Source: CAZXIY01 sp964640935
GTDB lineage: Archaea; Thermoplasmatota; Thermoplasmata; Methanomassiliicoccales; Methanomethylophilaceae
Reading direction: 5' to 3'
Length of the DNA: 20,746 nucleotides
Assembly: GCA_964640935.1 (NCBI GenBank)
Contig: CAZXIY010000021.1
Coordinates: 1-20,746 of the forward strand
The notes under the pieces are model-generated. The model was not told where the DNA came from. It was given only the letters and a program-made list of their open reading frames with translations, and searched no databases. Each line of letters begins with the position of its first letter. The stretch's first letter is position 1. The position numbers and the translations under genes were made by a program. Shown one piece after another: positions 6,690 to 13,339 of the stretch.

Positions 6690-7931
6690 TTACTGACCTC
6701 CTTCTTTGACTCTTCCCTTGATCAATGCCTTAGACATTGTGAATGCGTAGAAGTAGCCGAGCGGATCCTTGATCTGAGACATGACCTCTGCGATCTTGTC
6801 CTCTCCGCACGTCGGATCATCGTCGAGGACCGGGAACAGCGATGCCACCGCAGTGAATATGGAGGCCCCCTGTTCTTCGACCTGTTTCGTCGGCCCGTAG
6901 CAACCGCGGCAGGGCTGACCGACTATCGTACACTTCGCACCGCATCCGCCGACCGTCGCTGCTCCAAGGCAGAGTATGCCCTGGTCCATCAGACAGAGGT
7001 CGGGGTCCACGTTGACCTCGTAAGGCTCGCAGATCTTGGTGATTCTTCTGTTCTCTTTGTGCCTGGGGCACTCGTCGCACATCGTCTTGTCGGTGACACC
7101 AATGGACGTTCCCTTGGGCGGCAGGGCCTCTCCCTTGTAGACGAAGTTGACGACTGCGGTGAGCAGCTGTCCGATCGTCTCCTGGGTAGGCGGGCATCCC
7201 GGGACGTAGTAGTCCACATCGATGACCTGATCGAGCGACTTCACCAGGTCGTAAACGACCGGCAGGGTCAGCTCTCCCTCGGGCGCCTGGTAGGACGTCT
7301 GGGGTATGATGGGTTTGTCCTTGTGTCCGTACTGTGCCTGGAACGCCGCAGATGACGGCGTCTTGGCGTAGACGTAGTTGAGGACCTCATCTGCATCGTT
7401 GACGAGGTTGGCGAGAGCCGGGGTTCCTCCGAAGCATGCGCAGGTACCGTAGCAGACGACGATGGCCGATTTCTGCCTGAGCAGTTTGACCATCGACTCG
7501 TTCTCCGAGTTCCTTACAGCTCCGTTGATGATGGAGACTGTGATCTCTCCGTCCTTCATAGCGGCGATGTCCTTCTCTTTTCCGTCGGCTGCGATAGGCC
7601 ACATGACGATATCGGCCATTGTGCCGATGTTGAGGACCTTCTCATCGCTGTCGAGGATAGATACATCGCATCCGCCGCAGGCGGCGGCCCAGTAGAGGGC
7701 AAGCTTTATCTTGCCGTTCGGGGGGGCCGGAAGATCGGGGACGAATCCCTCGATCGGGGAGTCAGCGACGTACTTTGCTTTCTTGGCTGCCTTTGCGGCC
7801 GCCGGTGCGGCGGCTGCCGCTGCCTTCTTAGCGGGGGCGGCGGCCTTCTTCTTGTCGGCGCAGCCGCAGTCGCATTCCTCTTTCTTATCCTTCTTGTGGA
7901 ATGCACCCTTCAATTTGTCGACGAATCCCAT
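6690..7931 (-). CDS. mvhG: F420-non-reducing hydrogenase small subunit with N-terminal extension
   Basis: A 413-residue small subunit carrying the three iron-sulfur clusters between MvhA and MvhD. From about residue 75 it is a regular MvhG: ACGGCDVSIL (Cys85, Cys88), CYGTCACFGG (160-169) and PGCPPT (Cys246) for the proximal cluster, then Cys285, 288, 301, 313, 321, 330, 334, 341 and 344 for the other clusters. Unusual is the first 70 or so residues: a short basic amphipathic start (MGFVDKLKGAFHKK), a CDCGC motif (20-24) and an Ala/Lys/Pro-rich linker (25-53). Standard MvhG proteins are about 300 residues and lack this. The ATG at 7931 is preferred because GGAGG lies at good spacing; an alternative GTG is two codons upstream, overlapping the mvhD stop. 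It may attach the hydrogenase to another partner. Confidence 0.94.
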   Translation of the reverse strand: MGFVDKLKGAFHKKDKKEECDCGCADKKKAAAPAKKAAAAAAPAAAKAAKKAKYVADSPIEGFVPDLPAPPNGKIKLALYWAAACGGCDVSILDSDEKVLNIGTMADIVMWPIAADGKEKDIAAMKDGEITVSIINGAVRNSENESMVKLLRQKSAIVVCYGTCACFGGTPALANLVNDADEVLNYVYAKTPSSAAFQAQYGHKDKPIIPQTSYQAPEGELTLPVVYDLVKSLDQVIDVDYYVPGCPPTQETIGQLLTAVVNFVYKGEALPPKGTSIGVTDKTMCDECPRHKENRRITKICEPYEVNVDPDLCLMDQGILCLGAATVGGCGAKCTIVGQPCRGCYGPTKQVEEQGASIFTAVASLFPVLDDDPTCGEDKIAEVMSQIKDPLGYFYAFTMSKALIKGRVKEGGQ

Positions 7932-7933
7932 AT

Positions 7934-8359
7934 TCACTCCTCCTTTTCCAATTTCTTGACCGGCGACGGGCCGAGAGCCTTGACCGTGTCGACGAAGTCG
8001 ACGACGGTCTTCTGGAACTTCTCTCCCTCAGATGCGGAGACCCACTCGAGTTTCAGTCTCTTGGGGTCGAATCCGTACTGCTCGAGGACCATCCTCAAGA
8101 GTGCGATTCTTCTCCTTGCCCTGTAGTTTCCGCCGATGTAGTGGCAGTCACCAGGGTGGCAACCGAGGATCATGACACCGTCTGCTCCTTTGGAGAAGGC
8201 CCTGAGAACGTACTCGGGGTCGACCCTTGCGGAGCACATCGTCCTTATGATACGGAAGTTCGTCGGCATCTGAAGCCTGGCGACTCCCGCACCGTCTGCC
8301 CCGGCGTATGAGCACCAGTTGCAGCAGAACGTTACGATTCTTGGTTCGAAATCTGCCAT
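7934..8359 (-). CDS. mvhD: electron-transfer [2Fe-2S] subunit MvhD
   Basis: A 141-residue protein of the FlpD/MvhD family. It begins PRIVTFCCNWCSYAG (Cys12, 13, 16), with Cys42 in RTMCSARVD, and GCHPGDCHY (Cys67, Cys72), together giving the ligands for one [2Fe-2S] cluster. It bridges electrons from the MvhAG hydrogenase to HdrA. The ATG at 8359 is chosen because GGGGAGTG lies 8-9 bases upstream; an upstream in-frame GTG (8368) overlaps the hdrA stop. Its stop lies two bases before the mvhG ATG, so hdrA, mvhD and mvhG are translationally coupled. In some methanogens MvhD is fused to HdrA; here it is separate but adjacent. Confidence 0.95.
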   Translation of the reverse strand: MADFEPRIVTFCCNWCSYAGADGAGVARLQMPTNFRIIRTMCSARVDPEYVLRAFSKGADGVMILGCHPGDCHYIGGNYRARRRIALLRMVLEQYGFDPKRLKLEWVSASEGEKFQKTVVDFVDTVKALGPSPVKKLEKEE

Positions 8360-8364
8360 TTTAA

Positions 8365-11300
8365 TCACTCCCCTCCTACGGGGTAGTCAAGGCAAGCGTC
8401 GATCTCAGCGATGATCTGGTTGCCCTTGAATCCTTTCTGTTCCATGGCACCCGACGGGCAGGCAGCTACACAGCATCCGCATCCCTTGCAGAGACCGGCG
8501 TTGACGCTGCTCTTCTTCAGGCCGTTACCGACATCGATGATGGTGATGGCCTTGTACTCGCAGCAGCCCTCGCAGACACCGCATCCGTCGCAGTATTTCT
8601 CGTTGACCGATGCAACGATACCTTCGGAGATGAGGTTCGGCTTGGATATGATCGTGAGCGCCCTGGAGGCCGCTCCCGATGCCTGTGCGATGCTCTCGTC
8701 CATGAATTTGGGCCAGTGTGCGAGACCTGCGACGAAGACTCCTTCTGTCGCGAAGTCGACCGGCCTGAGCTTCTGGTGGGCCTCGAAGTAGAACCCGTCC
8801 TTGCTGATCGGGACCTTGAGCATCTTCGCGACCTCTTCCTTCTCTTCGCGGTCAGGCGTGATTCCGACGCTGAGCACTACGCAGTCGACCGGTACTTCGA
8901 CGTCTGCGCCGAGGATCGTGTCGAATGCTTTGACCTTGCTGCCGTCGTACGACGGGAGCGGGTCAGTGTCGCGGTATCTGAGGAATCTGACACCGACTTC
9001 CGATGCCTTTCTGTAGAGTTCCTCGCGGAATCCGTATGTCCTGATGTCCTTGTGGAACACTGTGACGTTGGCCGTGGGGTCCGCCATCTTGATCTTGATT
9101 GCGTTCCTGAGGGCTGCGGCGCAGCATACACGCGAGCAGTACTTCACAGAGTCGTTCCTGGATCCGACGCACTGGATGAACGCGACGTTCTTGGCGTTGA
9201 ACTTGCCGTCTGCAATTGCAGCCTCGGCTTCGAGCACCGTCATGACCTTCGCGTCTTTGCCGTAGTTGAACTCGGTGGGCTTGTAGGGCGATGCACCCAT
9301 TGCGAGGATGACCGCTCCGACGGGGTACTCCGAACCGTCCTTCAGCTGAAGCTTGAAGTTTCCGACGAATCCAGGGATATCCTTGACCTCTGCTCCGAGG
9401 TGTACGGTGATGAGCTTGTTGGCGTTCACTTTGGCGATGAGATCCTTGACGAACGCGCCTGTGTCGACTCCGTCCTCGGAGTGCCTGAACATCAGTGCGT
9501 TGCCGCCGAGTTCCGATCTCCTCTCTACGAGGTGCACCGGGAATCCCTGAGCGGCTATGTCGAGGGATGTCGTCATTCCGGTGATTCCGCCGCCGATAAC
9601 GGCTGCTGCGTTGGTCACCGGGATCTTCGCGCCCTCGAGAGGCTCGAGCAATGCCGCTTTCGCGACAGCCATCCTGACGAGGTCCTTCGCTTTCTTCGTG
9701 GCCTTCTCGGGCTCGTGCATGTGGATCCACGAGCACTGGTCACGGATGTTCGCCATGTTGAAGAGGTACTGGTTGAGTCCTCCCTCGCGGCAGGCGTTCC
9801 TGAACAGGGGCTCGTGCGTCCTGGGTGTGCATGATGCAACCACTACGCGGTTGAGGTTCTGCTCTGTGATCGCCAGCGATATTGCCTGGAGTGTGTCCTG
9901 GGCGCATGCGTACATCGTCTTGGTGGCGTAGACCACTCCGGGGAGCGTCTTCGCGTACTCGGCGACCGACGGAACATCCACGGTCGCTCCGATGTTGATA
10001 CCGCATTCGCAGACCCATACTCCGATCCTTGCTTCCTGGCCTGTTACATCCTTCTCTTTGGGGAACTCTTTGGGCGCGCACGGCTTGAAGTTCGCATCTA
10101 CGATGCATGCTCCGGCCTTTGCGGACGCACCGGACGACTCCGCGACGGTTGTCGGGATGTCCTTCGGGGCGGCGAAAGCGCCTGCCACATAGACTCCGTC
10201 CCTGGATGTCTCGAGGGGCTTGAACACGGATGTCTCGCAGAATCCGTATTCGTTGAGATTGATTCCGAGGATCTTCGAGAACTCTACGGCTCCCTTCGGG
10301 GGCTCGAGTCCGATCGACAGGACCACGAGGTCGTAAACATCGGCCTTGGGGTTGCCCTCGGCGTCGCTGTAGTTGATCGTGAGCGTCTTGTCGGCGTTCT
10401 CGTCGATGTTGGACACACGGGCGGACCTGTGCATCTTGATACCGTACTCGTTCTCTCCTCTGTGGATGTAGGCTTCGAACTCTTTTCCGTAGGACCTGAT
10501 GTCCATGAAGAAGATGTCCTCCTGCACGTCAGAGTGTTCTTTTGTGATCATTGCCTGCTTGGTCGCGTACATGCAGCACACGGACGAGCAGTATTTCTCC
10601 CAGCCTTTCTTCTGGGATCTTGATCCGCAGCACTGGATGAATGCGATCTTCTTGGGGCCTTCGCCGTTGGACGGGCACTTTATGTGGCCGTGGGCGGGTC
10701 CGGATGCGCACATCATCCTCTCGTACTCCATAGCGGTGACGACGTTGGGGTACCTGCCGTAGCCGTACTCCGTCGCGATCTTGGCGTCCCAGATCTTGAA
10801 TCCGGCCGCCACGATGATCGATCCTACGTCGAGGACTTCTTCGCTGTCCTTGTCGTCGTAGTGGATCGCACCTTTCTTACATGTCTTCTGACAGACACCG
10901 CACTTGCCCGCGAGGAGCATCTTGCAGTGGTCGGGGTCGATCAAAGCGACTCTCGGCACTGCCTGTGCGTGCGGTATGTAAATTGCCTTCCTCGTTGTGA
11001 GATCGAACTCGAACTCATCGGGGATGTTCTTTGTGGGGCATTTCGCGATACAGTCACCGCAGCCGGTACATTCCTTAGGGTTGACGTACCTGGCCTTCTT
11101 CTTCACGGTGACCTTGAAGTCGCCCGCTTTGCCGTCCACCTTTGTGACCTCCGAATAGGTCATCATGGTGATGTTCGGGTGACCTGCGCAATCTGCCATC
11201 TTAGGCGAGAGAATACACGCGGAACAGTCGTTCGTCGGGAAAGTCTTGTCGAGACGAGACATCTTTCCACCGATGGTGGGGTCTTTCTCCACCAGGTAGA

Positions 11301-11382
11301 CATGGATGTCCCTGTTCGCAAGATCCAACGAAGCCTGTATCCCTGCGATTCCTCCACCAATAACCAATGCTGATTTTGTCAA
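8365..11382 (-). CDS. hdrA: heterodisulfide reductase subunit A, double-length (tandem flavoprotein) form
   Basis: A 1005-residue protein against the usual 650 or so. Residues 1-445 are a first flavoprotein half: dinucleotide fold VIGGGIAGIQAS (7-18), DCSACILSPKM (52-62), an inserted two-cluster ferredoxin (Cys105/108/111/115 and Cys153/161/164/168) and CCG (251-253). Residues 452-590 form the domain that usually opens HdrA (VWVCECGINI; VVVASCTPRTHEPLF at 513-527). Then comes a second flavoprotein fold (VIGGGITGM, 595-603) without an inserted ferredoxin. The end is a two-cluster ferredoxin (Cys931/934/937/941 and Cys965/968/971/975). The protein bifurcates electrons from MvhD to ferredoxin and HdrBC; hdrBC is not here. 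The start is TTG with GGAGG seven bases upstream (11390-11394); no usable ATG lies nearby. First gene of the operon. Confidence 0.94.
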   Translation of the reverse strand: MTKSALVIGGGIAGIQASLDLANRDIHVYLVEKDPTIGGKMSRLDKTFPTNDCSACILSPKMADCAGHPNITMMTYSEVTKVDGKAGDFKVTVKKKARYVNPKECTGCGDCIAKCPTKNIPDEFEFDLTTRKAIYIPHAQAVPRVALIDPDHCKMLLAGKCGVCQKTCKKGAIHYDDKDSEEVLDVGSIIVAAGFKIWDAKIATEYGYGRYPNVVTAMEYERMMCASGPAHGHIKCPSNGEGPKKIAFIQCCGSRSQKKGWEKYCSSVCCMYATKQAMITKEHSDVQEDIFFMDIRSYGKEFEAYIHRGENEYGIKMHRSARVSNIDENADKTLTINYSDAEGNPKADVYDLVVLSIGLEPPKGAVEFSKILGINLNEYGFCETSVFKPLETSRDGVYVAGAFAAPKDIPTTVAESSGASAKAGACIVDANFKPCAPKEFPKEKDVTGQEARIGVWVCECGINIGATVDVPSVAEYAKTLPGVVYATKTMYACAQDTLQAISLAITEQNLNRVVVASCTPRTHEPLFRNACREGGLNQYLFNMANIRDQCSWIHMHEPEKATKKAKDLVRMAVAKAALLEPLEGAKIPVTNAAAVIGGGITGMTTSLDIAAQGFPVHLVERRSELGGNALMFRHSEDGVDTGAFVKDLIAKVNANKLITVHLGAEVKDIPGFVGNFKLQLKDGSEYPVGAVILAMGASPYKPTEFNYGKDAKVMTVLEAEAAIADGKFNAKNVAFIQCVGSRNDSVKYCSRVCCAAALRNAIKIKMADPTANVTVFHKDIRTYGFREELYRKASEVGVRFLRYRDTDPLPSYDGSKVKAFDTILGADVEVPVDCVVLSVGITPDREEKEEVAKMLKVPISKDGFYFEAHQKLRPVDFATEGVFVAGLAHWPKFMDESIAQASGAASRALTIISKPNLISEGIVASVNEKYCDGCGVCEGCCEYKAITIIDVGNGLKKSSVNAGLCKGCGCCVAACPSGAMEQKGFKGNQIIAEIDACLDYPVGGE

Positions 11383-11389
11383 ATCTTTG

Positions 11390-11394
11390 CCTCC
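11390..11394 (-). promoter_or_regulatory. ribosome-binding site fixing the TTG start of hdrA
   Basis: GGAGG on the minus strand, seven bases before TTG at 11382-11380. It decides the start, because the frame has no ATG before the conserved VIGGG fold. Confidence 0.75.
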
Positions 11395-11436
11395 GTTATT
11401 TCATAGTGTTTGGAATGAAGAGGGTGGATATGATGA

Positions 11437-11446
11437 TGTATTTTAA
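11437..11446 (-). promoter_or_regulatory. TATA-box promoter of the hdrA-mvhDGA operon
   Basis: TTAAAATACA on the minus strand predicts a start near 11416 and a leader of about 33 bases containing GGAGG. Just upstream is a perfect 10-bp palindrome AAAACGTTTT (11457-11466) followed by a second TATA-like TTATTAAAA string. Confidence 0.5.
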
Positions 11447-11456
11447 CCATTTCTAC

Positions 11457-11466
11457 AAAACGTTTT
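11457..11466. repeat. AAAACGTTTT palindrome near the hdrA promoter
   Basis: A perfect 10-bp palindrome about ten bases upstream of the hdrA TATA box, where an activator or repressor site would lie. It resembles the AACCGTTT motifs at 11637 and 11665. Confidence 0.35.
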
Positions 11467-11491
11467 AATAAGATTGATTCATTTATTAATG

Positions 11492-11624
11492 AGAAAAAAA
11501 TCTGGCGATGAAAAATATTCAACTATTTTTTAGTTCATCCTAAATTTAAGCTAGCCAGATAGTCTAAAAACGAATATCGTAGATAGTTATCCAAAAGGGT
11601 AATTGTACAACCAAAGTTGACAAT
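11492..11624 (-). ncRNA. candidate structured small RNA ending in hairpin and T-run
   Basis: Read on the minus strand, this region has an imperfect hairpin at 11602-11624 (ATTGTCAAC/GTTGtACAAT) and a long nested stem. The outer arms of that stem are ATCTGGC (11554-11560) and GCCAGAT (11500-11506). Its inner arms pair GATG/CATC and AACTA/TAGTT (11507-11539). The stem is followed directly by seven T residues and TCTC. That is the shape of a terminated non-coding transcript. A minus-strand TATA-like TTAATAAT lies near 11693-11700, which would give about 170 bases of RNA. No known RNA family is recognised. It could instead be a protein-binding region. Low certainty. Confidence 0.25.
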
Positions 11625-11636
11625 ATCAATCCGATA

Positions 11637-11684
11637 AACCGTTTGATTTTTCTGCGTGATTAAGAACCGTTTAATCGATTTTTC
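11637..11684 (+). repeat. AACCGTTT direct repeats upstream of the superoperon
   Basis: AACCGTTTGATTTTTC (11637-11652) and AACCGTTTAATCGATTTTTC (11665-11684) are near copies spaced 28 bases apart; the second is embedded in GATTAA-(7)-TTAATC (11658-11676). A third partial copy, AAACCGT, is at 11704-11710. The 12-base string at 11667-11678 is the reverse complement of that at the nnr start (2351-2362). Repeated spacing before a promoter suggests a transcription-factor site. Confidence 0.4.
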
Positions 11685-11692
11685 CCGACAGA

Positions 11693-11700
11693 TTATTAAC
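11693..11700 (+). promoter_or_regulatory. TATA-box promoter of the superoperon lead gene
   Basis: TTATTAAC about 27 bases before the ATG at 11724, the distance expected for a leaderless start; no Shine-Dalgarno sequence is present. Confidence 0.55.
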
Positions 11701-11723
11701 ATCAAACCGTATTCGAGCTTGTA

Positions 11724-12257
11724 ATGGAATCGTACATCGCCTATGCTCTGGCACTATCGGTGTGCCTCGTCGCTGTCATTGCGATCGTGTCTCTGACGGG
11801 GACTTCGAAGCGCATCCGCAGCATCGGGGATTCCGCGAGTGCCCGCCGTGCGAACATCAAATCTACTTATTTTTTGGATACGACAGCACTCGACAAAAAG
11901 TGCGAAATCTGCTTCGGAGAGCTCGACGACGGCGATGTGAGGGCATGCGACTGCGGCAAGGTCTTCCATATCTCGTGCTCGGATCTGACCGGCGAATGCC
12001 CGTACTGCAAAAAGAAGATCGGAGAGATGACCGTCCGCAGGACCGTGAAGGCCGTCTGCCCCGGATGCGGGAACGTCGCCGAGGACAGCATCTGCAGATG
12101 CGGCATCGTGCTCCCGGACAGGGACGGTACGTTCGACTGCAGATGCGGGAGCAGGATCTCGATTACCGATGACGAATGCCCGTACTGCGGGGCAGTGTAC
12201 TCCACGAGGCCGGGAAAGGAATTAAAACCCCGTCCCGATGACCGGTTATGGTCGTAA
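11724..12257 (+). CDS. membrane-anchored RING-like / multi-zinc-ribbon protein, function unknown
   Basis: A 177-residue protein not assigned to a named family. Residues 5-25 form one membrane helix, followed by a basic stretch (KR, RR), so the rest is probably cytoplasmic. Residues 60-95 read CEIC...CDCGKVFHISC...CPYC: Cys60, 63, 75, 77, His82, Cys85, 92 and 95, an eight-ligand cross-brace-like spacing recalling RING fingers. Then come four further Cys pairs (112/115, 124/126, 139/141, 152/155), which can form two zinc ribbons. All pairs are intact. It heads the exosome superoperon, and its last 10 bases overlap rnp2, so it is translated with that gene. The RNase P gene rnp3 (Rpp30) often occupies this place in other archaea; this protein is not Rpp30. 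A role in protein turnover, given psmA nearby, is speculation. Confidence 0.8.
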   Translation: MESYIAYALALSVCLVAVIAIVSLTGTSKRIRSIGDSASARRANIKSTYFLDTTALDKKCEICFGELDDGDVRACDCGKVFHISCSDLTGECPYCKKKIGEMTVRRTVKAVCPGCGNVAEDSICRCGIVLPDRDGTFDCRCGSRISITDDECPYCGAVYSTRPGKELKPRPDDRLWS

Positions 12258-12553
12258 AGGAGATCAGGGGCCGCAGACGCTACATCGCGTTCACGGTCGA
12301 CCCGAAATTCACGAAGGACACTCTCATACCGAAGCTCCGTTCGCGCTGCGGTCCCGACGAGGCCCCGTACGTCGTCCAGTGCTCGAAGGGATGGGCGATA
12401 GTCAGATGCCCGCCGGAGAGAAGAGAGGCGACGATCGAGCTCATGAGGGCCGTCGATCCGATATGCGTGCCGCTGCTCACCTCTGGGACCCTGATCACGC
12501 TCCGCAGGAAGTATCCCATACTCCAAGATACGCGCCCGCCCGCTAAGAAGTAA
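12248..12553 (+). CDS. rnp2: ribonuclease P protein component 2 (Pop5)
   Basis: A 101-residue protein with the Pop5/Rpp14 signature: RRRYIAFTVDP (9-19), a central AIVRCPPERREATIELMRAV helix-strand unit, and the SGTLITLRRKYP segment near the C-terminus (about 79-90). Pop5 pairs with Rpp30 and helps form the active RNase P holoenzyme that trims tRNA 5' leaders. The length is at the short end for archaeal Pop5. It overlaps the preceding gene by 10 bases (ATG inside GTTATGGTC). Its place just before psmA is the conserved archaeal order and supports the identification. The similarity is weak outside the two motifs, so the call rests on motifs and context together. Confidence 0.85.
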   Translation: MVVKEIRGRRRYIAFTVDPKFTKDTLIPKLRSRCGPDEAPYVVQCSKGWAIVRCPPERREATIELMRAVDPICVPLLTSGTLITLRRKYPILQDTRPPAKK

Positions 12554-12568
12554 CGCACGGATAAACCC

Positions 12569-12577
12569 ATATATACT
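12569..12577 (+). promoter_or_regulatory. internal TATA-box promoter before psmA
   Basis: CATATATAC in the 66-base gap after rnp2 predicts a start near 12598. The resulting leader holds AGGAG (12607-12611), eight bases before the ATG at 12620, so this looks like a leadered, not leaderless, transcript. Confidence 0.55.
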
Positions 12578-12619
12578 CCCTAATGATAGGGGAGGCCGAC
12601 AGACATAGGAGTATCAATT

Positions 12620-13330
12620 ATGCAACCAGGACAAATGGCCTATGACAGGGGCATTACCGTTTTCTCCCCTGACGGAAGACTTTTCCAGGTGGAATACGCC
12701 CGCGAAGCCGTCAAGAAGGGAACAACCACCATCGGACTCAAGTTCAAGGACGGAGTCCTGCTCATGGTGGACAAGCGTGTCTCCAGCAGGCTCGTCGAGC
12801 CGTCGTCGATCGAAAAGATCTACAACATCGACGAGTTCATCGGATGCGCGACATCGGGGCTCGTTGCCGACGCTAGGATCCTCGTGGACGAGGCCAGGAA
12901 GGACGCCGAGACCCACAAGATCACCTACGGCGAGAACATAAGCGTCGAGATGCTTGTGAAGAAGGTCTGCGATTTCAAGCAGAACTACACCCAATACGGC
13001 GGCGTGCGCCCGTTCGGAACGGCACTCCTCGTCGCAGGAATGGATGACCTCGGAGAGCATCTCTTCGAGACCGACCCGTCGGGAGCTCTCGTTGCATACA
13101 AGGCCGGAAGCATCGGATCCGGACGCCCGGTCGTGATGGACATCTTCGAGAAGGAGTTCAAGGACGACATGTCATTCGATGAAGCTATGAAACTCGGATT
13201 CAAGGCACTCGGCGCCGCGATTGAGGACAAGCTCGCGCCGCAGACCGTGGAGGTCGGCGTCGTGGAGAAGGACAGGCCTTTCAGAAGACTCTCGGACGAA
13301 GAAGTCGGAAAGTACATTTGCAAGGAATGA
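12620..13330 (+). CDS. psmA: 20S proteasome alpha subunit
   Basis: A 236-residue protein with the alpha-type signature at the N-terminus: AYDRGITVFSPDGRLFQVEYAREAV (residues 7-31), the H0 helix that gates the barrel. It lacks the N-terminal catalytic Thr of beta subunits, as expected. Further family segments are the GCATSGLVADARILVD loop, the YGGVRPFGTALLVAG strand pair and SGRPVVMDIFEKEF. Heptamers of PsmA form the outer rings of the proteasome. The C-terminal KYICKE end is normal. It has its own promoter and ribosome-binding site, and lies in the conserved order rnp2-psmA-sbds. Confidence 0.97.
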   Translation: MQPGQMAYDRGITVFSPDGRLFQVEYAREAVKKGTTTIGLKFKDGVLLMVDKRVSSRLVEPSSIEKIYNIDEFIGCATSGLVADARILVDEARKDAETHKITYGENISVEMLVKKVCDFKQNYTQYGGVRPFGTALLVAGMDDLGEHLFETDPSGALVAYKAGSIGSGRPVVMDIFEKEFKDDMSFDEAMKLGFKALGAAIEDKLAPQTVEVGVVEKDRPFRRLSDEEVGKYICKE

Positions 13331-13339
13331 GGCGTTACC

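Larger units (their letters stand above)
11383..11723. other. AT-rich divergent regulatory region
   Basis: 341 bases without a gene between hdrA and the superoperon. They are much more AT-rich than the flanking coding DNA. They contain the hdrA promoter, the palindrome at 11457, the structured element at 11492-11624, two similar AACCGTTT-containing repeats (11637-11652, 11665-11684) and the TATA box of the 11724 gene. No open frame of note crosses it. Confidence 0.7.

Noticed and set aside
8716..9834. Long plus-strand open frame opposite hdrA
   Set aside because: Antisense to well-motifed HdrA; composition rich in Val, Arg, Asp and Glu typical of mirror frames; no ribosome site or domain.
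10684..11373. Plus-strand open frame opposite the hdrA start
   Set aside because: Same reasoning: it mirrors the conserved first fold and ferredoxin of HdrA.
12248..12553. Possibility that the gene after the RING-like protein is an unrelated hypothetical
   Set aside because: RYIAF near the start, SGTLxxLRRKY near the end and position directly before psmA all fit Pop5.
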